A stretch of 36,268 nucleotides of DNA, taken from positions 1-36,268 of IMG/VR virus record IMGVR_UViG_3300036860_000486; one strand, 5' to 3'. The notes under the pieces were generated by a model. The model made no database searches. It was not told the origin of the DNA and saw only the letters and a list, made by a program, of their open reading frames with translations. Below, piece after piece: positions 1 to 8,108 of the stretch. Source of the DNA: a virus. Both the position numbers and the translations under genes were made by a program. Each line of letters opens with the position of its first letter. The stretch's first letter is position 1.

Positions 1-127
1 ACCTCCTGACCTCCTTCGGCTACTCGATCGCCTTCGACCTCCAGGGGTTCCAGGAGGCGCTCAACGGGGAAATCTCGACCATCCTCAACAATCACAAGAA
101 CTTCGCCCAGCTCCGGATCTGGACCCA
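1..127. repeat. 127-bp direct terminal repeat, left copy
   Basis: These 127 bases are identical to 36142-36268. They lie inside the portal reading frame, which continues in frame across the join. A repeat of this length inside a gene is most simply the k-mer overlap left by a de Bruijn assembler on a circular or circularly permuted molecule. It is unlikely to be a biological terminal repeat. Confidence 0.95.
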
Positions 128-1205
128 CATCAACGATCAGATGTCGATCGAGCCGATTGACGAGGGCTGCACCCTCATCAAATCGGTCACGCCGCCGCAG
201 TCCCTCAAGCTCCTGGAGCCGATCCCGGAGGCCTTCCAGCTCATCACCCTCCTCCGCGGCATGGGGGAGGCCATCTCCGGCGTCAACGCGGTGGCGCGCG
301 GGATCCCCACCGACAAGGCAACCTCCGGGGTGGCCCTGGCGCTGATCGACCAGAAGGCCCAGCAGGCCGCCTCCCACCTGATCGCGGCCTATTACCAACT
401 TCTCTCGGACGTGGGGAGCGCCACGCTTGAGATTTACCAGAGGAATGCCTCGAGCCCGCGGACGATCGCGGCCACCGCGGGGAACAGCCGGACCACGATC
501 AAGACTTTCAACGCTGACAAGCTCAGCCTCATCCAGCGGGTGGCGGTGAAGGCGGGGAACCCGCTCTCTCGGACGCTCTCCGGCCGCTTCGAGCTCGCGA
601 AGTTCCTGGCGGAGAACAACCTCGTCACCAACAAGGAAGAGATCCTGACCGTCCTCAACACCGGCCAATACAAGCCACTCATGCGCGCCGAGATGTCCGA
701 GTTGGCCATCATCAGCGAGGAAAACGAGCGGCTGTCGCGGGGGGAGGCGGTGCGGGTGAGTCCGATGGACAACCACGCGCTCCACCTCCGCGAGCAGCAC
801 GCCTACCTCGATTCGACGGAGCTCCGCCAGTCGGAGGCCGGCAAATACTTCGTCGCCCACCTGGAGCAGCACATCGACATGCTCCGGATCCCGAAAATCG
901 TCGAGATGCAGCTCATCCTGGGATTCCAGGTGCCCCCCATCCTCCTCCAAGGCCTTGCCGGTGGAGGACCGCCGGGAGCGCCGGGAGTGCCCAGTGAGCC
1001 CCCGGACGGGAACGCCCCCGGAGGGGGGCCCATGCCGCCGGGGATGGGGGCGCCTGCCCCCTTGCCACCTGGCCTTGGTGTTCAGGGCACGCCCGGCGCG
1101 GAGCCGGCGAAGGAAACGCCTCGCCTTCCGCAGCTCCCGCCCGCCGTGGCGCAAAACCTCCAGGACGCCCGCGCGAAGAGTCGGGCGGTCGCAGCCCTCC
1201 GATGA
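1..1205 (+). CDS. portal protein, C-terminal part (continues from 35106)
   Basis: This is the rest of the portal gene that starts at 35106 and crosses the circular junction. Together the pieces give 746 aa, of which residues about 346-746 lie here. The frame is open from base 3 and the ATG at 141 is internal. The portal forms the dodecameric ring at one capsid vertex through which DNA is packaged and ejected. This half carries an alpha-helical stem/wing-like stretch and ends in a Pro/Gly-rich tail (about 300-360 residues after base 141), unusual for the crown end of a portal. The assignment rests on size, on following the large terminase and on preceding scaffold and capsid. The next ORF overlaps the stop by 4 bases (ATGA). 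Confidence 0.85.
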   Translation, partial: LLTSFGYSIAFDLQGFQEALNGEISTILNNHKNFAQLRIWTHINDQMSIEPIDEGCTLIKSVTPPQSLKLLEPIPEAFQLITLLRGMGEAISGVNAVARGIPTDKATSGVALALIDQKAQQAASHLIAAYYQLLSDVGSATLEIYQRNASSPRTIAATAGNSRTTIKTFNADKLSLIQRVAVKAGNPLSRTLSGRFELAKFLAENNLVTNKEEILTVLNTGQYKPLMRAEMSELAIISEENERLSRGEAVRVSPMDNHALHLREQHAYLDSTELRQSEAGKYFVAHLEQHIDMLRIPKIVEMQLILGFQVPPILLQGLAGGGPPGAPGVPSEPPDGNAPGGGPMPPGMGAPAPLPPGLGVQGTPGAEPAKETPRLPQLPPAVAQNLQDARAKSRAVAALR

Positions 1206-1822
1206 GGCAGAAGAAGGACGCAATGCAGCAGACCACGATCAAGGCCCCGCCGGCCAGCCCCCCGGCGAACGGGCTCGGGCTCTCCATCGAGGGAGCCTGC
1301 TCTCTTCTTGAGGGGGCGCTCCGCCAGGTCCTCACCAGCCCGGAGGACAAGCTCACGCTCGAGGTGCGCCGCTCCCTCCACTTCTTCCCGCAGGGAGGCT
1401 CCCGGGATGACTCCATCGAGATCCTGGCGCGCGACCGGATCGCCGCGGTGACCCGGAAGAGCGTGGAGCTCGCGAACCGGGGAGGGACCCTTCCGAGCCT
1501 GGCTCAGGGCATCAAGGACAAGTTCGCCACCCGCCGGCCGCACCACTCGGAAACCTTCGGTCGCCTCTCTGTCCTCCGGGAGGAGGTCAACACGCTCTGG
1601 GGGATCCTCCGCGCGAGCCTCCCCGGGGGCGACCTGGCCGAGGTGCAGGGCGCGGTGGTGGAGGGCTTCGGGAAGCTCTTCCCGGACTGGCAGGACCGCG
1701 CCACCACCGCCAGCCACTACTCGGTCATCAGGAAACGGCTCTCCGATCAGATTGCCGCGCGGCTCCAGGGACTCCAGCCGCCCCGTGAGCCGATCCACCG
1801 CGCCAGGAAGAGGACCACATGA
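1202..1822 (+). CDS. hypothetical protein between portal and scaffold
   Basis: This gene encodes 206 aa that I do not recognise. It starts at the ATGA overlapping the portal stop, though a second Met at residue 8 is possible, and it ends in ATGA overlap with the scaffold gene, so it is translationally coupled on both sides. The N-terminus is Pro/Ala-rich (residues 14-24) and the rest is predicted mostly helical, with a basic C-terminus. Its place between portal and scaffold suggests a role in head assembly, such as a portal-associated or packaging chaperone. That is inference from position only. Confidence 0.6.
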   Translation: MRQKKDAMQQTTIKAPPASPPANGLGLSIEGACSLLEGALRQVLTSPEDKLTLEVRRSLHFFPQGGSRDDSIEILARDRIAAVTRKSVELANRGGTLPSLAQGIKDKFATRRPHHSETFGRLSVLREEVNTLWGILRASLPGGDLAEVQGAVVEGFGKLFPDWQDRATTASHYSVIRKRLSDQIAARLQGLQPPREPIHRARKRTT

Positions 1823-3030
1823 GCGATACCGCCCCCGCCGCCACGCCCGCCGCTCCGGCCACCCCCGCGGCGCCGGCCCCGGCCGCGCCTTCCGCCCCGG
1901 CGGCTGATTCCAACTTCGTCCCGCGGGTTGGAGGCTACCGACCGCCCCCCTCCGCCCCGACCGCCTCCGGCGAGCCGCCGGAGAGCGCGCGGGCCGATCC
2001 GGAGTTCTCCCTCGATCTGCCGGAGGAGGAAGGTGAGGAGACCAGCGCCCCGCCGGCCGAGGGGGAAGCTCCCGGCCAGGCACCCGCAGAGGGCCAGGAG
2101 GAGGGGGAGAAGCCCGCCGCGCCCCCCGCCGCGGTGCCGGACACCGCGGAGGTGGAGATCGACTTCCAGGGGGAGAAGCTCCACGTCCCGGTGGGGAAAC
2201 TGAAAGAGATCGTCCTCGGCGCGGAGGCCAAGATCGAGGAGGCCAACCAGGCCATCGAGCAGAGTCAGAAGGTCACCGGGGAGCTGAAGGCCTTCGTCGA
2301 CGAGATGCGGGAGGACTTCACCAACTCGGCCTGGCGGGTCCTCTATGACAAGCATAAGGGGGATGAGAACGCCGCATGGGGTGAGCTGGTGAACCGGTGC
2401 CGGGCCGTCGTGAAGCGGGCCGATGAGTGGATCTCTATGACCGAAGTCGAGCGGGAAGCGGTTCTCGCCCGGCGGGACGCGACTCGCTACAAGTCGGAGG
2501 CGGAGGAGCTCCGGAAGGCGCGGGAGGCGGAGGATCTGAACGATCGCCAGGCCCAGGAGCTCGAACGCTTCATCTCGGTTGGGCGGCCGGCCCTGGAGCA
2601 GGCCGGGCTCCCGGTCACTGAGAACAACATCCAGAGGCTGAAAGACATCTACGAGTACAACGCGCGCATGGGTAAGAAGCCCACCGTCGCAGGCTGCGCG
2701 CAACTCGTGAAGAAGGAAATCGAGCGGTACCGCGGCTCTCTGTCGGTGGACGCCATCGGCACCATGGATCCGCTTGAGGTCATCAAGAAATATCCGGACT
2801 TCGCGAAGGGCCTCGTCCAGCAGGCGCTTCGGCTGGCAAAGGCAAGGGTGGTCCGCTCTGGAGCGGCAGGCGGCGCGCCGGTAAATGGCGCGGCCGCGGC
2901 TCCGGGGAACGCGGCACCGGCCAGGTCCCAGGAGGATGACGAGCCGATCGTCATGTCCATGGGACTTTCCACGCCGGAATTCTTCGCGCAACTGAGAGAG
3001 AAGGCCAAAGCGAAGAAACGGAAACGCTGA
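1819..3030 (+). CDS. putative scaffolding protein
   Basis: This 403-aa protein begins with a long Ala/Pro-rich, then acidic, low-complexity stretch (residues about 1-110). A charged, coiled-coil-like helical middle follows (about 125-250), and the C-terminus is very basic (KAKAKKRKR). An acidic extended N-terminus, coiled-coil core and short basic capsid-binding tail are typical of scaffolding proteins, which template procapsid assembly and are then released. It sits directly before the major capsid gene, as scaffolds usually do. No protease domain is visible. Its TGA stop is followed by ACACC, with a weak GGTGT partner downstream. Confidence 0.75.
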   Translation: MSDTAPAATPAAPATPAAPAPAAPSAPAADSNFVPRVGGYRPPPSAPTASGEPPESARADPEFSLDLPEEEGEETSAPPAEGEAPGQAPAEGQEEGEKPAAPPAAVPDTAEVEIDFQGEKLHVPVGKLKEIVLGAEAKIEEANQAIEQSQKVTGELKAFVDEMREDFTNSAWRVLYDKHKGDENAAWGELVNRCRAVVKRADEWISMTEVEREAVLARRDATRYKSEAEELRKAREAEDLNDRQAQELERFISVGRPALEQAGLPVTENNIQRLKDIYEYNARMGKKPTVAGCAQLVKKEIERYRGSLSVDAIGTMDPLEVIKKYPDFAKGLVQQALRLAKARVVRSGAAGGAPVNGAAAAPGNAAPARSQEDDEPIVMSMGLSTPEFFAQLREKAKAKKRKR

Positions 3031-3079
3031 ACACCCAAGCAAGGTGTCCAGCGGAACCTTAGTTAGGAAGTGAGAGAGA

Positions 3080-4390
3080 ATGGCTCAATACATTGACTTC
3101 ACCACCTTCGAGGGATCGTTCAAGACGATCTTCGAAGACGGGCTGGTGCGCGTCGTGCCGGCCTTCACCGACTGCCAGCAGACGATCAAGTTCAACGACA
3201 AGCGCCGGCAGGGAGAGGAGATCCGGGTGAGCCTGGCCCTCCAGCTCGAAGCCGGAATGACGTGGGCCCAGCAGGACGGCTCGGCCTTCGATCTCGAGCT
3301 CCCCATCGCCGGGGTGACCAAGTTCGCGAAGGTCAAGGGCTCCTGCGGGTGCCTCCGCTCGGCGGTGGCCTACGTGGCGGCTTTCGCTGGAGAGGATCCC
3401 GCGCAGGCTGTCGAGAATACCACCGGATCCACCGTGAAAAACGCCTACGAGGCGATGCGGAAGTTCCTCGAGGCGGACATCCTCTACGGCCAGGATGATG
3501 AGGGGATCGGCGTGGTCCTCGATATCGAGGGCCAGCCGCAGGACCCCTCCGGCACCATCGCCACGGACTCGGTGCAGATCACCCTGGCGAGCTGGGCGCC
3601 CGGCCTCTGGGTGGAAGGGGCGAAAGTCGAGTTCTATAGCCCCGATCACACCGACCTTCGGAACGACACCTTCGCAACCATCGAAAGCGTCGACCTGGAC
3701 ACCCGCGTGGTGACCTTCGATGACCTGCCCGCGGCGGTGGCAGCCGGTGACGTGATCCACTACAAGACTCAGTTCTCCGAAGAGGGCGGTGATCACAACA
3801 CGATGGCGGGGCTCAAGAAGATCCTCTCCACCACCTCCGGGACCCTCTTCAACATCGACGTCGGCGTCTACAATAAATGGCGTGGGAACGTCTACGACGT
3901 CAACAATGGACCGCTGACATTCCCGAAGCTGGGCCGTGCGATGGCGCGGATCGCGGCCAAGGGAGGCCAGGGGAACCGGTTCATCGCCTGGCTTCCGCTC
4001 GATAGCTGGGTGGACATCAACTCGGACATCGATGCGCTCCGGACCGACGACACCTCCGGGTACAAGCCGGGGATGGTGGAGGTCGGACACGAGAGGATCA
4101 CCTACCATTCCGTGGCCGGCCCCGTGGAGCTCCGGGCGCACGCCATGGTGAAGGCCTCGGAGGCCTTCGTAATCCCTGAGAAGGGCTTCGAGCGCCTCGG
4201 ATCCACGGACATCACCTTCGACCGGAGCAAGATGACCGGCCTCACGAAGAGCGGGCCGGGCAACTTCCTCCTCGAGCTCTCGAACAACGCGGGATTCGAG
4301 TTCCGCGGGTTCCACCACCAGGCGATCTTCACGGAGCGCCCGGGGTTCTGCGTCTTCTTCAAGAACATTCTTCAGAACACGGTCGCCTGA
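3080..4390 (+). CDS. major capsid protein
   Basis: This 436-aa protein has the position and size of the coat protein (HK97 fold), after the scaffold and before decoration-like genes. Residues about 150-235 form a beta-rich, Ig-like segment with the recurring pattern of hydrophobic strands and a late AAGD turn. This suggests an inserted domain as in P22-type coat proteins. The start follows a purine-rich stretch (GGAAGTGAGAGAG). A strong hairpin lies 25 bases after the stop, which would let this abundant product be expressed separately from the genes downstream. Identification is by context and composition; no catalytic motif is expected. Confidence 0.8.
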   Translation: MAQYIDFTTFEGSFKTIFEDGLVRVVPAFTDCQQTIKFNDKRRQGEEIRVSLALQLEAGMTWAQQDGSAFDLELPIAGVTKFAKVKGSCGCLRSAVAYVAAFAGEDPAQAVENTTGSTVKNAYEAMRKFLEADILYGQDDEGIGVVLDIEGQPQDPSGTIATDSVQITLASWAPGLWVEGAKVEFYSPDHTDLRNDTFATIESVDLDTRVVTFDDLPAAVAAGDVIHYKTQFSEEGGDHNTMAGLKKILSTTSGTLFNIDVGVYNKWRGNVYDVNNGPLTFPKLGRAMARIAAKGGQGNRFIAWLPLDSWVDINSDIDALRTDDTSGYKPGMVEVGHERITYHSVAGPVELRAHAMVKASEAFVIPEKGFERLGSTDITFDRSKMTGLTKSGPGNFLLELSNNAGFEFRGFHHQAIFTERPGFCVFFKNILQNTVA

Positions 4391-4414
4391 TACTGCGGCC
4401 GCGCGTCTTCTTCT

Positions 4415-4448
4415 CGGGCGGGAGGTCGGGCTCGGTACCTCCCGCCCG
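4415..4448 (+). terminator. 12-bp perfect hairpin after the capsid gene
   Basis: The arm at 4415-4426 (CGGGCGGGAGGT) pairs perfectly with 4437-4448 around a 10-base loop. The tail is GTTCTAAAAA, so it lacks a clean U-tract. It may be a weak intrinsic terminator or an RNA stabiliser that raises capsid mRNA relative to downstream genes. Confidence 0.7.
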
Positions 4449-4469
4449 GTTCTAAAAACGAGTGAGCGG

Positions 4470-4766
4470 ATGGAAAAAGAGAAGGACACGAAGGTGGGCG
4501 GGGATCACGAGAATGCCTTTGATCTCCAGGCCCTGGGAGTACTCGGAAAGATCCTCGAGCGACGGGCGGCCCGCAAGGCTTCGACAACGGGCCGCGTCGG
4601 GGAGGAGGGCGACGAGCCGCTTTCCCCCTGGAGCGATGAGGACTGGCAACCGCCGAAGGGGAAGGCGCCGCCGAAGCGTCATCCGAAGCCACCGGCCGGC
4701 AAGCGGGACATGGAGCACTCCATGGACCGCTACGCGCGGGACGGGCGGCGCCGGCGTCTTCCCTGA
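4470..4766 (+). CDS. small hydrophilic protein downstream of capsid
   Basis: This 98-aa protein was not recognised. It is highly charged: a short helical part (residues about 15-40) is followed by a Pro/Lys-rich linker and a basic C-terminus ending RDGRRRRLP. It contains no Cys and no membrane segment. The start codon has only a weak ribosome site (GAGTGAGCGG). Small head-completion or capsid-stabilising proteins often occur here, but nothing in the sequence proves that role. Its stop begins a TGAACA box that has an inverted partner in the following gap. Confidence 0.55.
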   Translation: MEKEKDTKVGGDHENAFDLQALGVLGKILERRAARKASTTGRVGEEGDEPLSPWSDEDWQPPKGKAPPKRHPKPPAGKRDMEHSMDRYARDGRRRRLP

Positions 4767-4786
4767 ACAGCGGGATTCGGTGTTCA
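4764..4786. repeat. TGAACA...TGTTCA inverted repeat at gene boundary
   Basis: TGAACA at 4764-4769, whose TGA is the stop codon, is mirrored exactly by TGTTCA at 4781-4786 after 11 bases. The same TGAACA box recurs at many other gene ends in this genome. It could be an operator or an RNA stem; function unknown. Confidence 0.45.
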
Positions 4787-4802
4787 ACGAAAGGAGGCCC
4801 GG

Positions 4803-5282
4803 ATGGGCTGGCAGGTAAATCGGCACGGCTACGGCGGAGGATGCGCCGGAGAGCGGCTGCAATCGGAAGTCGATATCATCCGCGCGGGGGAGTACGGCTA
4901 CAAGTCGGCCCGGAAGGTCAAGCAGATCGTCGTCGACTGCACCGATGAGGGCGATGACGTCGTGACGGTGGCCGGGGCCATCCCCGCCGGAGCCTGCGAC
5001 GTCCTGGTGTCCGCCAGGGTGATCGCCGCAATCACCGGGGAGGCGGGCATCGCGTCCTTCTCTCTCGGCGTGACGGGGGATGCTGACCGCTTCGCGGCCG
5101 GCAAGGCGCTCGCCGCTGGTACCACTGTTGGGCCGGCCGACTACGCGGCGGATCAGACGGCCCCCGGGCTCTACCCGGCCGCCACGGACATCCTGATCAC
5201 CTCCAACGGTTCGAAGGACATCGAGGGCGGCAAGGTGCGGCTGGTGATCGAGTACGCCGCAGTCACCCCGCCCACCGCCTGA
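4803..5282 (+). CDS. decoration-like structural protein, copy 1
   Basis: This 159-aa protein starts with a good site (AAAGGAGG, then ATG). It is a paralog of the next gene. Both share an IPAGA-[CF]-DV segment about a third of the way in, a following strand with a GD-containing turn, the xFxAxK[AV]xALAxxT pattern, and an end reading I-xY-xxx-TPPT[AS]. It is predicted all-beta and has the register-like wording seen in many phage head or tail surface proteins. From its place after the capsid gene it is probably a capsid decoration or head-fibre base protein. That role is inferred. Confidence 0.6.
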   Translation: MGWQVNRHGYGGGCAGERLQSEVDIIRAGEYGYKSARKVKQIVVDCTDEGDDVVTVAGAIPAGACDVLVSARVIAAITGEAGIASFSLGVTGDADRFAAGKALAAGTTVGPADYAADQTAPGLYPAATDILITSNGSKDIEGGKVRLVIEYAAVTPPTA

Positions 5283-5299
5283 GAGGGGGTGAAGGAAGG

Positions 5300-5827
5300 A
5301 TGGGACTCTGGATCAAGAAAAACGGCCTCTGGGGGGCCTACCTAGACACCAAGGAAGTGCGCGTCGATGAGTGCCCGATCATCCATCGATCGAAGCATGG
5401 GGCCAGGCTCACACAGTTCGTCACGGAGATGCTGGTCGAAATCGAGGACACCGGCGGGGGCGTCTGCACGATCGAGGACGCGATCCCGGCGGGGGCCTTC
5501 GACGTGCGGATCGGAACGCTCATTCTGGTGGATCTACTGGGCGAGGCTGAGGCGGTTCCGACGAACTGGTCGATGGGATTCGTGTGGGGAGATGGTGGGG
5601 TTCAGGACGCGGCCTTTTTCGTGGCCAACAAGGTCGGGGCGTTGGCCGGGAGCACGTCGGGTCCGCAGGACCAGTACCAGGAGCAGTTTGTCCCCGGCAG
5701 CTTCGCGTTTCCCGTGGGGGCGGATCTGACCATCAGCCTCGCAGACGGGGTTGATGCGCTGGCCGTCGAAAGCGGTCGGATCCGCCTGGCGATCTTCTAC
5801 AGCCTGATCACGCCACCGACGAGCTGA
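5300..5827 (+). CDS. decoration-like structural protein, copy 2
   Basis: This 175-aa protein is a tandem paralog of the gene at 4803, 17 bases downstream, with ribosome site GGGGGTGAAGGAAGG. The shared core includes IPAGAFDV and the C-terminal TPPTS ending. It differs at the N-terminus (MGLWIKKNGLWG), so the two may form a hetero-oligomer or sit at different lattice positions. A strong terminator follows, which closes the head module. It could equally be a tail or fibre-base protein. Confidence 0.6.
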   Translation: MGLWIKKNGLWGAYLDTKEVRVDECPIIHRSKHGARLTQFVTEMLVEIEDTGGGVCTIEDAIPAGAFDVRIGTLILVDLLGEAEAVPTNWSMGFVWGDGGVQDAAFFVANKVGALAGSTSGPQDQYQEQFVPGSFAFPVGADLTISLADGVDALAVESGRIRLAIFYSLITPPTS

Positions 5828-5845
5828 AGTGAGAAGAGGAGGCAC

Positions 5846-5886
5846 GGGCGGGCGGTTCATGACATGGGGAGCCGCCCGCCCTCTTT
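5846..5886 (+). terminator. intrinsic terminator after head module
   Basis: GGGCGGGCGG (5846-5855) pairs perfectly with CCGCCCGCCC (5872-5881) around a 16-base loop, and TCTTT follows. It lies between the decoration paralogs and the fibre gene at 5908. Confidence 0.75.
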
Positions 5887-5907
5887 GAGATGGATCTGAG
5901 GTGACGC

Positions 5908-7191
5908 TTGTACGATAAGACGCTCTGGGGATCGGTCCGCCGGATTCCGGACACGCCCGGGGAAGACGGCTGGGCCTCCGACGTCTCGGGCCTCCTCGAT
6001 GACTTCGTGGACCACGCCGAGGCGACCAGCTTCCTTGGGGGGGATGGGAGCGTCCTCGAGTACTGGCAGGCGGCCGCCTCGGTCAACACTCTCGCGGCGG
6101 GGGCGACTTTGACACCTGGGAACCGTGTTCACCGCCTCCAGGGCGATGGCGGCCCGGTCACTCTCTCCGCGGTGACCGCCATCGCGGACGGGGAGAAAGA
6201 CGGGCAGATCCTGACCCTCCTCGGCGGCCACGCCTCCGATACAGTCGAGATCCTGGACGGGGCGAGCGTGACTCTTGGAGGTGGCAGCGCCATCACTCTT
6301 ACCCTCGGTGAGGCCCTTCACCTCCGTTGGGATGACGACTCGGGATCCTGGTTCGAGATCGGCCGCTCCTCCCTCACTACCGCCTTCGAGGTGCCGGTGG
6401 AATTCGGGGACGCCATCCGGCTCCTCGATCAGAACGCCCTCGAGCTCTACGAGGACGAGGCAAACGGCACCAACAAGATTTCGATCCTGGCGCCGGCCTC
6501 TCTCGCATCGGACTACAGCTTGACGCTTCCGGAAGCTGATGGCAGTGAGGGCCAGGTCCTTCAATCCGATGGCGCGGGAGCCCTCCTTTTCGCTGAGGCT
6601 CCAGGAAAGGCCCTCGAATATTTCCGCCACGCCGGGGGAGCAAGCATCGAGGCTTGGTATCCGGTTGGAGAGAACGGCAGTTTTTTCAACACGGCCCTGT
6701 CCGCGTCAACTTTGGGTGATGACCTTCTTGCGGTCATGCCCTTCGCCACGCTCCGCGGTGGGACGATCGACCGCATCAGAATCTTCGTGGATACCGCTGG
6801 TGGAGTTTCGAGCAAGGCGCGGGTCGGACTCTACGAGGCCACGTCAGATGCAAACCTCTATCCTTCAGCCCTGGTGGCCGATTTCGGAGAGATCGACACG
6901 AGCGGGACGGGCTTCCTGACTCTGAACGTGAATCAAGTTCTGGAGCCGGCGAAGCTCTACTGGTTCGCGATCCTCCTGACTGGTGGAGGCGGCACCGTTC
7001 CAGTTCTAGGGGGCCCATCGAGTCTTGACAACTCCATCTTCGGTGCCGCCGGGGCATCCAGATCCGAGGCGGGCAGGTACTGGGTCACCGCGGTGCATTC
7101 TTACAGCGCATTGCCCGGGCCCTTTCCAACTGGTGCTTCTATTCTCGGGAGCGGTATCCCGCCGCGGATTTTGATCAGGTACAGCGCATGA
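5908..7191 (+). CDS. fibre/appendage protein with shared C-terminal domain
   Basis: This 427-aa protein starts at TTG (5908), chosen because GAGGTG lies 6 bases upstream and no ATG fits. The N-terminus (residues 1-60) probably anchors to the virion. Residues about 75-160 are beta-rich with the pattern WDDDSGSWFEIG. Residues about 165-235 match the common phage fibre stem ending YSLTLPEADGSEGQVLQSDG. Residues 237-427 form a domain also found at the end of the tail fibre at 10883 (shared GGTIDRI, R-VG-[LI]Y, TSDxNLYP, GR[FY]W and [IV]RYS). This suggests a receptor-binding or carbohydrate-binding tip. Its place before the adaptor leaves open a head fibre or a tail appendage. Confidence 0.7.
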   Translation: MYDKTLWGSVRRIPDTPGEDGWASDVSGLLDDFVDHAEATSFLGGDGSVLEYWQAAASVNTLAAGATLTPGNRVHRLQGDGGPVTLSAVTAIADGEKDGQILTLLGGHASDTVEILDGASVTLGGGSAITLTLGEALHLRWDDDSGSWFEIGRSSLTTAFEVPVEFGDAIRLLDQNALELYEDEANGTNKISILAPASLASDYSLTLPEADGSEGQVLQSDGAGALLFAEAPGKALEYFRHAGGASIEAWYPVGENGSFFNTALSASTLGDDLLAVMPFATLRGGTIDRIRIFVDTAGGVSSKARVGLYEATSDANLYPSALVADFGEIDTSGTGFLTLNVNQVLEPAKLYWFAILLTGGGGTVPVLGGPSSLDNSIFGAAGASRSEAGRYWVTAVHSYSALPGPFPTGASILGSGIPPRILIRYSA

Positions 7192-8108
7192 TCTATTCAG
7201 CCTCGGACCTCCTCGAAGAAATCCGGGCCATCGGTGGGTTCCCTGACGGGGCGGTGGACGGCTACCGGGATCCGGACCTCCTCAAGCACGCCGCCAGCTA
7301 CATCCGCTCCCGGCTCCTCCCGGCGCTCCTGGCGGCGCGGGAGGAGTACAACGTCCAGCGCCAGCGGATCCCCGTCACCGCGGGCCAGGGGGAATACCGC
7401 ATCCCGGAGCGCGCGGTCGGGGACAAACTCCGGGCCATCTGGTGGGTCGACGGCGCCGGGAATCGCTTCAAGCTCGAGGCCGTGCCCCTGGCCGATCTTC
7501 ACCAGTGGAACTCGACCGGCGGCCAGCCGGTGGGCTTCTACTTGACCGCGAATCACATCAACCTCGTGGGGAACCCTGGGAGCGGAAGCCTGGAGGTCCT
7601 CTTCCCCTTCCGGGTGGGGGATATCGTCCTCCAGGAAGACGCCCGCCAGGTCGAAGGCTTCGACCCGACTTTGAAACAGATCACCTTCGCGGATAGTCCC
7701 CCGGATGATTGGGAGGAGGGGACGAAGATCGACATCCACACCGTTCAGGGAGGGCATGACCTCCGCCTCTGGGGGAACCGGATCACCAACATCACCGGCC
7801 CGGTGATCACCCTGGCGGACGCCATCGACGGCTCCACCGCGGGAACCCGGGCGGTGGAGGCGGGGGACTGGGTTTGCACGGAACGGGAATCCGCCCTGGT
7901 GGCGCTCCCGGAGGAGCTGGTTCCTGCGCTCGCGCGCGGGGTGGCTCAGCGGATTGCGGAGGCGGAGGGGGATCCCAACGGGATGCAGCACCACGCCCAG
8001 CAGGCGGAGAAGGACCAGGCCGCGGCGATCCCCCTCATCGCCTCGGACCGGGTGCAGTCGAAGCCTCAGCGGTTCTTCGGGCGGCGCTCGCCGCTCTTCG
8101 GAGGGTAG
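7188..8108 (+). CDS. head-to-tail adaptor (gp11-like)
   Basis: This 306-aa protein overlaps the previous gene by 4 bases (ATGA). The N-terminal helices (residues about 5-60) lead into a Q-xxYRIPERAVGDKLRAI segment typical of podovirus adaptor proteins, followed by a beta domain. The C-terminus has a helical stretch rich in Ala/Gln and ends FFGRRSPLFGG, as such adaptors often do. Adaptors bind the portal from below and connect it to the nozzle. The next gene follows without a gap, which fits an adaptor-nozzle pair. The family call is from pattern and order. Confidence 0.7.
   Translation: MIYSASDLLEEIRAIGGFPDGAVDGYRDPDLLKHAASYIRSRLLPALLAAREEYNVQRQRIPVTAGQGEYRIPERAVGDKLRAIWWVDGAGNRFKLEAVPLADLHQWNSTGGQPVGFYLTANHINLVGNPGSGSLEVLFPFRVGDIVLQEDARQVEGFDPTLKQITFADSPPDDWEEGTKIDIHTVQGGHDLRLWGNRITNITGPVITLADAIDGSTAGTRAVEAGDWVCTERESALVALPEELVPALARGVAQRIAEAEGDPNGMQHHAQQAEKDQAAAIPLIASDRVQSKPQRFFGRRSPLFGG

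Noticed and set aside
141-1205. Separate 354-codon gene from ATG 141
   Set aside because: The frame is open from base 3 and joins the portal N-terminus at 35106 across the circular junction.
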